DNA of 64,000 nucleotides from JBBIRW01 sp037441565 (GTDB lineage: Bacteria > Desulfobacterota > JBBIRW01), in the NCBI GenBank assembly GCA_037441565.1, contig JBBIRW010000002.1, positions 1 to 64,000 of the forward strand. The letters are read 5' to 3'. This document shows positions 24,964 to 33,881 of the stretch, in pieces. Position numbers and translations under genes: made by a program. A model generated the notes under the pieces. That model was not told where the DNA came from. It was given only the letters and a program-made list of their open reading frames with translations, and did not search any database. Every line of letters starts with the position of its first letter. The stretch's first letter is position 1.

Positions 24964-25965
24964 CTATGAGCCGGATGTAAGTTTCTCAAGCTGCTTCATG
25001 TTTTTTACTTTGCCGATCGTTATTAGAATATCCCCTTCCTTTATCTCCTCATCAGGTGGTGGATCTATGATCATGGTCCCATCCTTCCTCCTTATCCCGA
25101 CAACCATGACCCCGAAATCCCTTCTTATGCCGGAATCCTTTATGCTTTTTCCTGCGATGGGAGAACCTTTACCGACAACCAGTTCCTCCATCCTTACCAT
25201 CTCCTTCTCATCGGCAGTTGTTATCTCTATGAAATCGAGAACAGATGGGCGGATGATCGCCTGTGCTATGCGGGATGCACCGATCCTGTGGGGGTAGAAT
25301 ACCTTATCTGCACCTGCCCTGAGGAGCTTTTTTTCCGAGCCTTCCTCCTCTGCCCTTGAAAGGATGTAGATCGATGGGTTAAGGTCCCTTGCTGAAAGGG
25401 TTATGAAGAGGTTATCGGCATCAGATGAAAGCAGTGTTGCTATACCTTTAGCCCTTTTTATCCCTGCCTTTATCATAACCTCCTCGCTTGTCGCATCTGC
25501 CCTGATGTAAAGATAGCCCTTCTCTTCAAGTCTCTCCCCTTTTTCAGGGTCCTTCTCAATGACAACAAAGGGTATGCCTTCCCTTGAAAGCTCATCACAT
25601 ACAAAACCACCCATCCTGCCGAACCCGCAAATTATGTAGTGATTCTTCAGGGATTCGATCCTCTTTTCCAGCTTCCTCCTCCCCAGTGCCCTTCCCATAT
25701 GCCCCTCTATCATCATCTCAGCAAGTGATCCCAGTATATAACCAACAGCTCCAACACCACCGAGGAGCACAAATACAGTGAAGATTTTACCATAAGTGGA
25801 AAGGGGGTGCACCTCTCCGAATCCCACTGTGGTAAGTGTGATTGCAACCATATAGATGGCATCGATCAGATGCCATCCTTCAATGAACATGTATCCGAAG
25901 ATACCACAGCATATTATAAGCCCGAGCAGTAAGAGGGCATTTTTCAGCCTGGAGAAATATTCCAT
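24964..25965 (-). CDS. Two-TM potassium channel with RCK (TrkA-N/TrkA-C) domain
   Basis: 333 residues. Two membrane helices flank a pore loop with selectivity filter TVGFGE (46-51). An RCK domain follows with nucleotide-binding GFGRMG (114-119) and the acidic VIEKDPEKG end of beta-2, then a TrkA-C domain (~245-330, EEIKEGDILITIGK). The architecture is that of MthK/Kch-like channels gated by a cytoplasmic ligand. The filter has Phe and Glu where TVGYGD is usual; GFGD/GFGE variants still select K+ in known families. It follows the HD-GYP gene by 12 bases in the signalling operon, so ion flow may be linked to that signal. Confidence 0.87.
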   Translation of the reverse strand: MEYFSRLKNALLLLGLIICCGIFGYMFIEGWHLIDAIYMVAITLTTVGFGEVHPLSTYGKIFTVFVLLGGVGAVGYILGSLAEMMIEGHMGRALGRRKLEKRIESLKNHYIICGFGRMGGFVCDELSREGIPFVVIEKDPEKGERLEEKGYLYIRADATSEEVMIKAGIKRAKGIATLLSSDADNLFITLSARDLNPSIYILSRAEEEGSEKKLLRAGADKVFYPHRIGASRIAQAIIRPSVLDFIEITTADEKEMVRMEELVVGKGSPIAGKSIKDSGIRRDFGVMVVGIRRKDGTMIIDPPPDEEIKEGDILITIGKVKNMKQLEKLTSGS

Positions 25966-25977
25966 TTGCGATACTTT

Positions 25978-27246
25978 TCAGTTATTCAAAAGGGTTTCGA
26001 TTATCTTATCGAGAAAATCCACTATGTAGCACGGATCAAAGTTGTCCTTAAGCAGAGGGACGATATCCGGTGAGGGTATCTCCCCATTTAGCTCTTTCTT
26101 TAAAATCCTCATGAGCACTGCAGAGATCTCTGGATCAAACTGCCTTCTTGCATAGTCGAGAAAGTTCCTCAGGGTCTTTTCAAGGGGAAGGGCGGATCTG
26201 TAGGGTCTGTCACTTATCATCGCATCAAATGCATCAGCAACAGCAATTATCCTTGATCCCAGCGGCAGGTCCTCTCTTTTCAGACCATCAGGATATCCAC
26301 TTCCATTTACCCACTCATGGTGATGTCTTGTAAGAAGCGCAACATCAGGATAGGGAAAACGGATCTTTGATAGTATCTCATAGCTTGTCACAGGGTGTCT
26401 CTTTATCTCCTCATATTCCTCGGGTGTAAGCTTCCCCTTCTTTGTCAGGATGTTTGTTTCAGTTACAATCTTTCCGATATCATGGAGGTGACTCGCTATA
26501 TGGATCGCCCTCACATCCTCCTCAGGAAGCTTCATCTCCCTTGCAATAGCAACACTTATACGTGCCACCCTGTCGGAGTGTCCCTTTGTCCAGGGGTCCT
26601 TTGCATCGATGGCTGCAGCAAGAGCCTTTATCGTATCGTGATAAATCCCCTCGAGATTCTCATAGAGCCTTCTGTTCTCATCTATCTTTTTCCTCAGCTC
26701 CTCATTGGTCCTTACAAGCTCTTGGAAGAGTCTGTAGTTGTAGAGATTCACAGCAAGTGAATGCGCCATTGCCGTAAGAAGTTCACGATCCCTCTTTGTA
26801 TAGACCTCACCGCCGAACTTTCTTCCAACAATAAGAAGTCCTATGAGCCTTCCCTTTGCCTGAAGAGGTATCAGGATCTCCCCGCCATCTTCAACAAGAC
26901 CCGATCCCCTTGCCCATGCGAAGATCGGTTGCCCCTTTCTCTCACCTATGATGGTATTTTTTATCTTTGAGAGTTTTGCAATAGATGAAGGATCGAGCCT
27001 GATGTCTTTTCTCAGGTGAGCTGTTACACCCTTTGATGCAATCGGTGTAAGTATGCCATTCTCTTCAAGTGTGAAAACGGCTCCTCTTGATGTCGGCATT
27101 GCGCCCATTATCCTGTAAAGGGATGAGCGAACGCTTTCTCTCACCTCACCAGCTGATATAGCATCCTGAATGAGTTCACCAAGTGATGAAAGGGCAAAGA
27201 GGAGTCTTGCTGTTTCTGTATCCTTTATCCCCTTCTTCCCCTTCAA
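25978..27246 (-). CDS. GAF-HD-GYP domain protein, predicted cyclic di-GMP phosphodiesterase
   Basis: 422 residues. A GAF-like sensory domain (~25-170), a coiled-coil linker (~175-205) and an HD-GYP domain (~205-400) are seen. The metal ligands are in SHLHDIGK (253-260), RHHHEW (307-312) and GSGYP (315-319), all intact, so it should hydrolyse cyclic di-GMP or a related dinucleotide. No membrane segment, so it is cytosolic. The start is a TTG at 27246 that overlaps the STAS gene stop as TTGA. The link to a partner switch and a K+ channel is unusual. Confidence 0.9.
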   Translation of the reverse strand: MKGKKGIKDTETARLLFALSSLGELIQDAISAGEVRESVRSSLYRIMGAMPTSRGAVFTLEENGILTPIASKGVTAHLRKDIRLDPSSIAKLSKIKNTIIGERKGQPIFAWARGSGLVEDGGEILIPLQAKGRLIGLLIVGRKFGGEVYTKRDRELLTAMAHSLAVNLYNYRLFQELVRTNEELRKKIDENRRLYENLEGIYHDTIKALAAAIDAKDPWTKGHSDRVARISVAIAREMKLPEEDVRAIHIASHLHDIGKIVTETNILTKKGKLTPEEYEEIKRHPVTSYEILSKIRFPYPDVALLTRHHHEWVNGSGYPDGLKREDLPLGSRIIAVADAFDAMISDRPYRSALPLEKTLRNFLDYARRQFDPEISAVLMRILKKELNGEIPSPDIVPLLKDNFDPCYIVDFLDKIIETLLNN

Positions 27247-27620
27247 TTACCTGCTCCGGAATCGAAACCCTTTCTTATTCTGAGGATTGCATCACCCTCA
27301 GTTGGGAATATATTAACATATTTTGCAAGACCGGTGATCTCAAAAATCTCCTTCTGGGTCTTTGAGAGGTTGGAAAAATTAAGGGTTGCACCCTCTGATC
27401 TCAGCCTTTCCATTATGCCTATGAGGAAGGATATGCCTATGCTATTTAAGATCTTTGTCTTTTCAAAGTTGATGAGGAAATGTCTGAACCCCTTTTTAAG
27501 ATAACAGTCAACCTCTTCCTCTATCTTCTCACCAGAGATGCTGTTCAGATAATCTCCCGCCTCAATGATCACAACTCCGTCAGCTTCTCTCACCTTGAAA
27601 GGTGAGCCTTTTCCTTTCAA
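27243..27620 (-). CDS. STAS-domain anti-sigma factor antagonist-like protein
   Basis: 125 residues, a single STAS domain of SpoIIAA/RsbV size. The phosphorylatable Ser is expected at Ser60 in ILNSIGISFLIG, the helix-2 start where SpoIIAA has D-S-S-G. Such proteins bind RsbW-type kinases when unphosphorylated. The start is TTG at 27620, with AAGGGG upstream, overlapping the stop of the NTPase-RsbW gene by four bases. That gene supplies the matching kinase domain, so the pair is likely a partner switch; the target is unknown. Confidence 0.88.
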   Translation of the reverse strand: MKGKGSPFKVREADGVVIIEAGDYLNSISGEKIEEEVDCYLKKGFRHFLINFEKTKILNSIGISFLIGIMERLRSEGATLNFSNLSKTQKEIFEITGLAKYVNIFPTEGDAILRIRKGFDSGAGN

Positions 27621-29746
27621 GCCCCTTCTCCCTTCTTCCTCCTGTATTTAATAAGCTTAAGCTTTGTTCCCATCTCCACATCCTCAAAAACCACCTCGTC
27701 CATCATTTCCTTCATGAGTATTATCCCCCATCCTCTCTTCTTGATCCCTGTGAGTTTTTTCTCCATAACCTCCTTCTCCACCCTCTCGAGATCTATCTTT
27801 CTTCCGTAGTTCCTGACAACGATAAGGAGCCTTTCATCAGAGATGGAGAATTTTACAAAAACCTTCTTCTTCTCATCATATGCATGTTCGAAGGCATTTA
27901 TGCATGCCTCTATGAGGGCTATCTTTATCCTCTGAACCTCATCCTCATCAAATTCAAGCCTCGATGCGATCTCCTCAGCAACCTTTGCAGCTATGGTCTC
28001 AGCTTCAGATGCAACTGGGATCACGATCTCATACTCTGTCTCCTGCTCCTTTCCCTCCCTTTTCTCTAAAAAGATATACTCCATCTCAAGGAATTTCAAT
28101 AGTTCTTTTAACCTCTCCCAGTCTGTTGCATATAGATGCTCCTCGTTGATCCTCTTTATTGCAGCCTCAGAAAACCCCTTTTTTGATACGATCCAGTTCC
28201 TTATCTTCCACAGATCAAACTTCCTCTGCATGGCATAACGGAGTGTAAACCTGAGAAGTGAGTCAACATGCTTAACATCAACCTCACATCCAGTTACAAT
28301 GAGCATACTTATCAATCTCTCATTCTCCGCACTATATCTATCGCCATCACAGCATAGCGAAACGATATGTGCCTTCATCTCAGATGGTTCAAAATCGATC
28401 AGGCAACTGAATATCACATTTGGGAAGGAGACGGTATCATCGATCGGCTGATCTTCATATGTAAAGAAACGACGCGGAATCTTCAACCCGCTCATTTTAT
28501 TTATCACGTCCTTCATGGAAATGATGATATTCCTGTCTTCAGCCTCTGAAAGGATATCCCTCTTTGTAAGATCCCTGAATATATCCATCATCAGGAGATC
28601 AGCTGGTTGCCTTTCTATTATCTCCCCTCTGATTCCACGAAGCACATCGCCTGTGAGTCTTCCATCCGATATGTGGAGGTTCTCCCCTGAAATCCTTATT
28701 AAGCCCATTCTCATAATGGCCTTAAGTTTATCCAGGTCAAGAAGGGGAAATCTATCCGGGATAGCACTGAGTGATATCGATCTTCCATCTGATAGATATT
28801 CTGTAAGGGAGAGGACTTCCCTTAATAGTGAAGGATCGGAGAATGTATCTCGAAGGATTCTTTTCCAATAAAGATAAAAATCCCCTGATGTAACTGTATG
28901 TGAATAGAACTTGATAACTGAATTTATACTTTCAATTCCAACTCGCATTTCAGATGAGGACTTTATGATGCTATGTATACAGAGTGGGTTCCCCTCTGTC
29001 AGCAGATGGATATACGGGATGAAACCCTCTTCAACCTTGACCCCTGCTTCCTCACTCATGAAGAGAACCATACTTCCTGTTTCATCTCTGTTAAGGGGGG
29101 GCCACTGGATACAGGGGATGGATTTTATATGCGAGGGTAGATCCATATAAAAGTTTTCTGGATACCCCCAGGATCCGGCAATGATATGGGGTGGGGTATC
29201 GACCTCAGTGAAACTTCCCATAAATACTTTTGCATAATTCCTGAGGTCCTCCTTCCATAACAGATCGAAATCATCCCAGATAATGAGAAGTTCAATCCCG
29301 AAGCTCTTAAAAAGTTCCGGAAGGTGGAGTGAAAGGGATAAAGCCTTTGTATCCTCAGATGAGATAATCGCAGGAATTATCAGCTCAAGCTCCCTTCCAA
29401 GACCTGTGGGGAGTTGATCCTTAAGCCTTTTCAGCAATATATCAGAGGGGAAGGGGAAGTCGGGGATTGAATCGATCCTCCTTGAGACAGCTCTTAAGAT
29501 CTCAACTGCAAAGCGTTCCGAAAAATCTCTTCCAGATAAAATTTCATTAAGGGATAGATAGGCCGGTATTTGACCCTCCTTTTCCTCCAAAATTTTTTTT
29601 GAAAGGAACCTTAGGAAGGTTGTTTTTCCGGATCCCCTCGGTCCCAGAAACAGCGTAAATCCATGGGATGGGAGCTTTCCTCTCAAGTCATGATATCTAC
29701 TTTCAAGGATCTCTCTATTGGTTGAATTCCATGAAGACCCTGCCAC
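27617..29746 (-). CDS. STAND/AAA-like NTPase fused to an RsbW-type HATPase kinase domain
   Basis: 709 residues, GTG start at 29746 with AAGGAG upstream. The N-terminal NTPase has Walker A GPRGSGKTT (35-43) and Walker B LLIIWDDFD (153-161). A winged-helix-like middle (~300-380) and a helical region (~400-560) follow. The last ~140 residues are an RsbW/SpoIIAB-like HATPase: N box IEACINAFEHAYDE and G2 box RGWGIILMKEMMDEVVFE. The N-terminal part resembles STAND/Orc-like ATPases used as switches. I do not know a described protein with this exact fusion. It overlaps the STAS gene and opens the operon, so its likely substrate is that STAS protein. Confidence 0.8.
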   Translation of the reverse strand: MAGSSWNSTNREILESRYHDLRGKLPSHGFTLFLGPRGSGKTTFLRFLSKKILEEKEGQIPAYLSLNEILSGRDFSERFAVEILRAVSRRIDSIPDFPFPSDILLKRLKDQLPTGLGRELELIIPAIISSEDTKALSLSLHLPELFKSFGIELLIIWDDFDLLWKEDLRNYAKVFMGSFTEVDTPPHIIAGSWGYPENFYMDLPSHIKSIPCIQWPPLNRDETGSMVLFMSEEAGVKVEEGFIPYIHLLTEGNPLCIHSIIKSSSEMRVGIESINSVIKFYSHTVTSGDFYLYWKRILRDTFSDPSLLREVLSLTEYLSDGRSISLSAIPDRFPLLDLDKLKAIMRMGLIRISGENLHISDGRLTGDVLRGIRGEIIERQPADLLMMDIFRDLTKRDILSEAEDRNIIISMKDVINKMSGLKIPRRFFTYEDQPIDDTVSFPNVIFSCLIDFEPSEMKAHIVSLCCDGDRYSAENERLISMLIVTGCEVDVKHVDSLLRFTLRYAMQRKFDLWKIRNWIVSKKGFSEAAIKRINEEHLYATDWERLKELLKFLEMEYIFLEKREGKEQETEYEIVIPVASEAETIAAKVAEEIASRLEFDEDEVQRIKIALIEACINAFEHAYDEKKKVFVKFSISDERLLIVVRNYGRKIDLERVEKEVMEKKLTGIKKRGWGIILMKEMMDEVVFEDVEMGTKLKLIKYRRKKGEGA

Positions 29747-29774
29747 GATATTACTCCTTTTGTAACATAAAGTT

Positions 29775-29803
29775 TTTATACCACAAAAAATTTACATAAT
29801 CAA
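29775..29803 (-). promoter_or_regulatory. Promoter of the NTPase-RsbW/STAS/HD-GYP operon
   Basis: Minus strand TTGATT (29798-29803), 17-base spacer, TATAAA (29775-29780). Start near 29768, about 22 bases before the GTG at 29746. It lies in the divergent gap before the radical SAM gene. Confidence 0.7.
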
Positions 29804-29865
29804 GAAAAAGTTGAATAGGGATAAATATGTAGCTGGGTGGGAAGTTATGATAAAATCTTTAAAAA

Positions 29866-32340
29866 ATGAAAACACTCATACCATTTGTAAAAAGGCCATC
29901 CCGATACTTAGGGAATGAGATTAACTCCATAAGGAAGATACCAGATGAGGTAAGATTATCCTGGTGTCTTATCTTTCCAGACCTCTATGAAGTGGGGATG
30001 AGCCATCTCGGGATCTCTATCCTTTATCACCTTCTTAATTCCCATCCGCTGATTGCGGCGGAAAGGGCATTCCTTCCCGATCTTTATATGCAATCACTGA
30101 TGAAAGAGAAGGGTATCACACTTTGTTCCCTTGAGTCGGGAAGACCTCTTAAATCCTTTGACATATTGGGCTTCAGCCTCCAGTATGAACTCTCCTATAC
30201 AGGTGTGCTTAATGCACTCGAGTTTGCAGGTATACCATTCTATTCCTCTGAAAGAAATGAAACCTTTCCATTGATAATCGGTGGAGGTCCCTGTGTACTC
30301 AACCCAGAGCCTGTAGCTGACTTCTTTGATGCCTTCGTTATAGGGGATGCAGAGGAGGCTGTCATGGAGATCTCATTCAATGTAATGGAAGCGAAGCAAA
30401 AGGGTTATGGGAAGAGGGAAATACTGGAAAGGATTGCAGAAATTGAGGGGATCTATGTCCCTTCACTTTTCAGATCACAATCAGAAAGGGATGGACTTCC
30501 TAAACATACCATACGTCGGAGGATCCTTCCTGATCTTGATAGTGCCTTCTTTCCTGAATCACCAATAGTGCCATTCTGTCAGATCATCCACGACAGGATA
30601 GCCATTGAAATAGCAAGAGGCTGCACAAGAGGGTGCAGATTCTGTCAGGCAGGGATGATCTACAGACCACTGAGGGAGCGTTCACCAGAGAGGGTTGTTG
30701 AAATACTCAGGAGATCTATCGAATCAACAGGCTATGAGGAGGTTTCCCTTCTTTCCCTAAGCAGTGGCGATTATTCCTCAATAAAAGTGCTGCTGCGCAT
30801 GGTAATGGATGAGGCGATAAAAAAGAATGTTGCTATTTCCCTTCCATCGCTCCGTCCTGAAACTATCAGTGAAGATATGATTAGAGAGATCCTCAAGGTG
30901 AGGAAAACAGGCTTTACCCTTGCACCTGAGGCAGGGACTGAAAGGATGAGGAGGATCATTAACAAATTCATGAAGGATGAGGAGATACTGGATGTATGTG
31001 AAAAAGCCTTTTCTTCTGGCTGGAAGGGGTTGAAGCTCTATTTTATGATAGGGCTTCCTGGAGAAAATGATGATGATCTCTATGGGATCGTTGATCTCTG
31101 CAGGAGGATCGTTAAGAGGGGTTGTAGATCTGGCGATTTAAGGGTAAGCGTATCAAATTTTGTTCCAAAATCCCACACACCATTCCAGTGGCTTGCCCAG
31201 GATGATTCAAAGGAGCTTTTTAGAAAAAAGAAGCTCCTTCAGTCAGAACTTCAGAGAAGCAGGATTACCTTTAAGGGGCATAGCATTGAGATGAGCATTA
31301 TAGAAGGTGTCCTTGCGAGGGGAGACAGAAGCCTTTCCTCGGTTATTCTTGAAGCATACAGAAGGGGTGCAATCTTTGACTCATGGAAGGAGCATTTCAA
31401 ATTCCATATATGGATGGATGCCTTCAAAGAGCTCGGAATCGATCCTGAATACTATATCTACAGGGAGAGGGAGAGGGATGAACTCCTCCCATGGGATTTT
31501 ATCGACAGCGGCATTACAAAGGAATTTCTCTGGTCAGAACTGGAAAGATCAAGATCTGAGCTTCTCACAGAAGACTGTAGGGTCAGTGCATGTGAAGGGT
31601 GTGGCTGCTGCGATTTTAAAAATATAAGAAACATAACATTTGATGGGAAACCAGGAAAACAATCCGTGCACTACAAAGTAAGCCCGAGGGCTGCTGTTTC
31701 AAAGATACGTTTAAAATTCACAAAATGTGGAGACATGAGGTATCTCGGTCATCTGGAGCTTGTCTCTGCCTTTAGCCGCGCATCAAGGAGGGCTGGTCTT
31801 CCGCTTAAATATTCGGAGGGATTCCATCCACTGCCAAGGATTGTATTCAGCCCTCCCATTCCCACAGGTATCGAGAGTTTGTCCGAATATGCGGACATAG
31901 AGCTTGTAAGGTATATGGATCCCCGTGAGGTTATGCTTTTAATGAATAACAAGCTTCCTGATGGGATCAGAATAACAGAGGCGCATAAGATTCCACTAAA
32001 TACACCGCCACTTCAGAATGTAATTAGGGGGTTTATTTACAGGATAGAGAGGGGTGGAATATGCACGGATGATTGCTTTGAGAAATTAAGAAATGGGGCC
32101 CTTCTTTTAACGAAAAGGAGGGCCTGGATTGCAACTATTGAAAGGAATGGAAAGAGAAGGGATATGGATCTGAAGGTGGAGATACCTGAAATTGAGGTCT
32201 CAGAAAGCGCTATAAGAATCGCCATAAAACTCAATCCTCGCGGAAGCATTCGCATAGATGAGGCAATATCTATCCTTTCCGGAGCTTATTCCCCCATCCA
32301 TCACCTTGATATAATAAAAATTAATACCATCTTTTCTTGA
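29866..32340 (+). CDS. Radical SAM protein fused to DUF2344 (TIGR03960/TIGR03936 type)
   Basis: 824 residues. The N-terminal part has a B12-binding-like segment (LIIGGGPCVLNPEPVADFFDAFVIGDAEE), then a radical SAM core with the [4Fe-4S] site in CTRGCRFC (~253-260) and a C-terminal DUF2344 domain (from ~605: FTKCGDMRYLGHLEL, SEGFHPLPRIVFSPP). The two parts are separate genes in some bacteria and fused in others. The family sits beside rne/rng, L21, L27 and obg in many genomes, hinting at RNA or ribosome modification; the reaction is not established. No Shine-Dalgarno precedes the ATG at 29866. Confidence 0.88.
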   Translation: MKTLIPFVKRPSRYLGNEINSIRKIPDEVRLSWCLIFPDLYEVGMSHLGISILYHLLNSHPLIAAERAFLPDLYMQSLMKEKGITLCSLESGRPLKSFDILGFSLQYELSYTGVLNALEFAGIPFYSSERNETFPLIIGGGPCVLNPEPVADFFDAFVIGDAEEAVMEISFNVMEAKQKGYGKREILERIAEIEGIYVPSLFRSQSERDGLPKHTIRRRILPDLDSAFFPESPIVPFCQIIHDRIAIEIARGCTRGCRFCQAGMIYRPLRERSPERVVEILRRSIESTGYEEVSLLSLSSGDYSSIKVLLRMVMDEAIKKNVAISLPSLRPETISEDMIREILKVRKTGFTLAPEAGTERMRRIINKFMKDEEILDVCEKAFSSGWKGLKLYFMIGLPGENDDDLYGIVDLCRRIVKRGCRSGDLRVSVSNFVPKSHTPFQWLAQDDSKELFRKKKLLQSELQRSRITFKGHSIEMSIIEGVLARGDRSLSSVILEAYRRGAIFDSWKEHFKFHIWMDAFKELGIDPEYYIYRERERDELLPWDFIDSGITKEFLWSELERSRSELLTEDCRVSACEGCGCCDFKNIRNITFDGKPGKQSVHYKVSPRAAVSKIRLKFTKCGDMRYLGHLELVSAFSRASRRAGLPLKYSEGFHPLPRIVFSPPIPTGIESLSEYADIELVRYMDPREVMLLMNNKLPDGIRITEAHKIPLNTPPLQNVIRGFIYRIERGGICTDDCFEKLRNGALLLTKRRAWIATIERNGKRRDMDLKVEIPEIEVSESAIRIAIKLNPRGSIRIDEAISILSGAYSPIHHLDIIKINTIFS

Positions 32341-32360
32341 ATCTCTTTGAGGAGGAATTT

Positions 32361-33878
32361 ATGTCGCAGGAACTTATTATAAATGTTACCTCACAGGAGG
32401 TAAGGGTTGCCCTACTCGAAAATGGAATCCTTGCTGAGCTCTATATAGAAAGGGCAAGGGACAGAAGCATTGTAGGAAATATCTACAAAGGAAAAACTAT
32501 AAAGGTTGTACCAGGTATGCAGGCTGCTTTCGTTGATATAGGAATGGATAAGGCTGCCTTTCTCTATGTCTCGGAATTTCTCGATAGCTTTGAGGAGTTT
32601 GAATTCAGGATGGAAGAAAGTGATGGAGATGTGGAATTTGAGCCTTCTGAGAGGGCAAGGGAAATACACAGGACATCCGTAAATATTGGTGATCTCCTAA
32701 AAGAGGGGCAGGAGATACTTGTTCAGGTTGAACGCGAACCTATTGGAACAAAGGGGGCAAGACTTACATCCCATATAACACTCCCGGGAAGATATCTTGT
32801 TTTTATGCCGACCTTTGACCATGTTGGAGTTTCAAGGAGGATTGAGAATCCTGCTGAAAGGAAAAGGCTGAGGGAGATCGTGATGTCGTTGAAGCCGCCC
32901 AATGCAGGATTCATCGTGAGAACTGCAGCAGAGGGCGCGGGGGAAGAGGAACTCCGTGCGGATATGCTTTTTCTCGGCATGCTCTGGAACAATATCCAGA
33001 AGAAAAAGGATCAGGTCTCAGCGCCCCATCTCATCCATCAAGACCTTGATCTCATACTCCGATCTGTAAGGGATCTCTTCACGTCACAGGTAGAAAGACT
33101 TGTTATCGATGATAGACAGGCATACACAAGGGTGATGGAATTTATTGAAAGCTTTATGCCAAACATGAAGCATGCTGTTGAGCTCTATGATAAAGAGGAG
33201 CCGATATTTGACTACTACGGTATTGAGGTAGAAATTGCCCGTGCTATGGGAAAGAAGGTATGGCTCAAGTCGGGAGGTTATATCGTGATTGAAGAAACAG
33301 AGGCGCTCACAGCCATTGATGTGAACACAGGAAGGTATCTTGGAAAGAGGAATCTTGAAGACACCATACTTAAGACAAATCTTGAGGCTGTAAAGGAGAT
33401 CGTATATCAGTTGAGACTCAGGAATATCGGGGGGATCATCATAATTGACTTCATTGATATGGAGAAAGAATCCAGCAGGGAGAAGGTTTTCAATGCACTG
33501 AAGGAGGCATTAAAAAAAGACAAAACAAAAACAAATGTGCTCAGGATCTCAGAGCTTGGCCTTGTTGAAATGACGAGAAAAAGGGTCAGGGAAAGCCTGC
33601 TTAAAACCCTCACAGAGCCATGTCCTCATTGTGAAGGAACAGGATCTATTAAATCGAGGGCAACAGTATGTTATGAGATCTTCAGGGAGATAAAAAGGGA
33701 GATGCCGCGGCTCCGCGGAAAAAAGATCATCGTCCATGCGCATCCAAATGTTGCTGATCTCCTTTATGATGAGGAAAGGGCTGGTATAGAGGAGCTCGAA
33801 AAGAGGATTGGAAAGAGGATTGCTATAAAGGCAAAGCAGGAGCTGCACCCCGAGCAATTTGAGATTCTGAGCATATAG
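32361..33878 (+). CDS. rng: Ribonuclease G/E family protein
   Basis: 505 residues from the ATG at 32361, which has GAGGAGG upstream; an upstream TTG at 32337 overlaps the previous stop and is less likely. It has an S1 domain near the N-terminus (GNIYKGKTIKVVPGMQAAFVDIG), the RNase H-like catalytic part with AIDVNTGRYLG and IIIIDFIDM, and the zinc-link CPHCEGTG. It lacks the long C-terminal degradosome scaffold, so RNase G is the better name than RNase E. It acts on rRNA and mRNA 5' ends. Typical position between the radical SAM fusion and L21. Confidence 0.93.
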   Translation: MSQELIINVTSQEVRVALLENGILAELYIERARDRSIVGNIYKGKTIKVVPGMQAAFVDIGMDKAAFLYVSEFLDSFEEFEFRMEESDGDVEFEPSERAREIHRTSVNIGDLLKEGQEILVQVEREPIGTKGARLTSHITLPGRYLVFMPTFDHVGVSRRIENPAERKRLREIVMSLKPPNAGFIVRTAAEGAGEEELRADMLFLGMLWNNIQKKKDQVSAPHLIHQDLDLILRSVRDLFTSQVERLVIDDRQAYTRVMEFIESFMPNMKHAVELYDKEEPIFDYYGIEVEIARAMGKKVWLKSGGYIVIEETEALTAIDVNTGRYLGKRNLEDTILKTNLEAVKEIVYQLRLRNIGGIIIIDFIDMEKESSREKVFNALKEALKKDKTKTNVLRISELGLVEMTRKRVRESLLKTLTEPCPHCEGTGSIKSRATVCYEIFREIKREMPRLRGKKIIVHAHPNVADLLYDEERAGIEELEKRIGKRIAIKAKQELHPEQFEILSI

Positions 33879-33881
33879 CAT

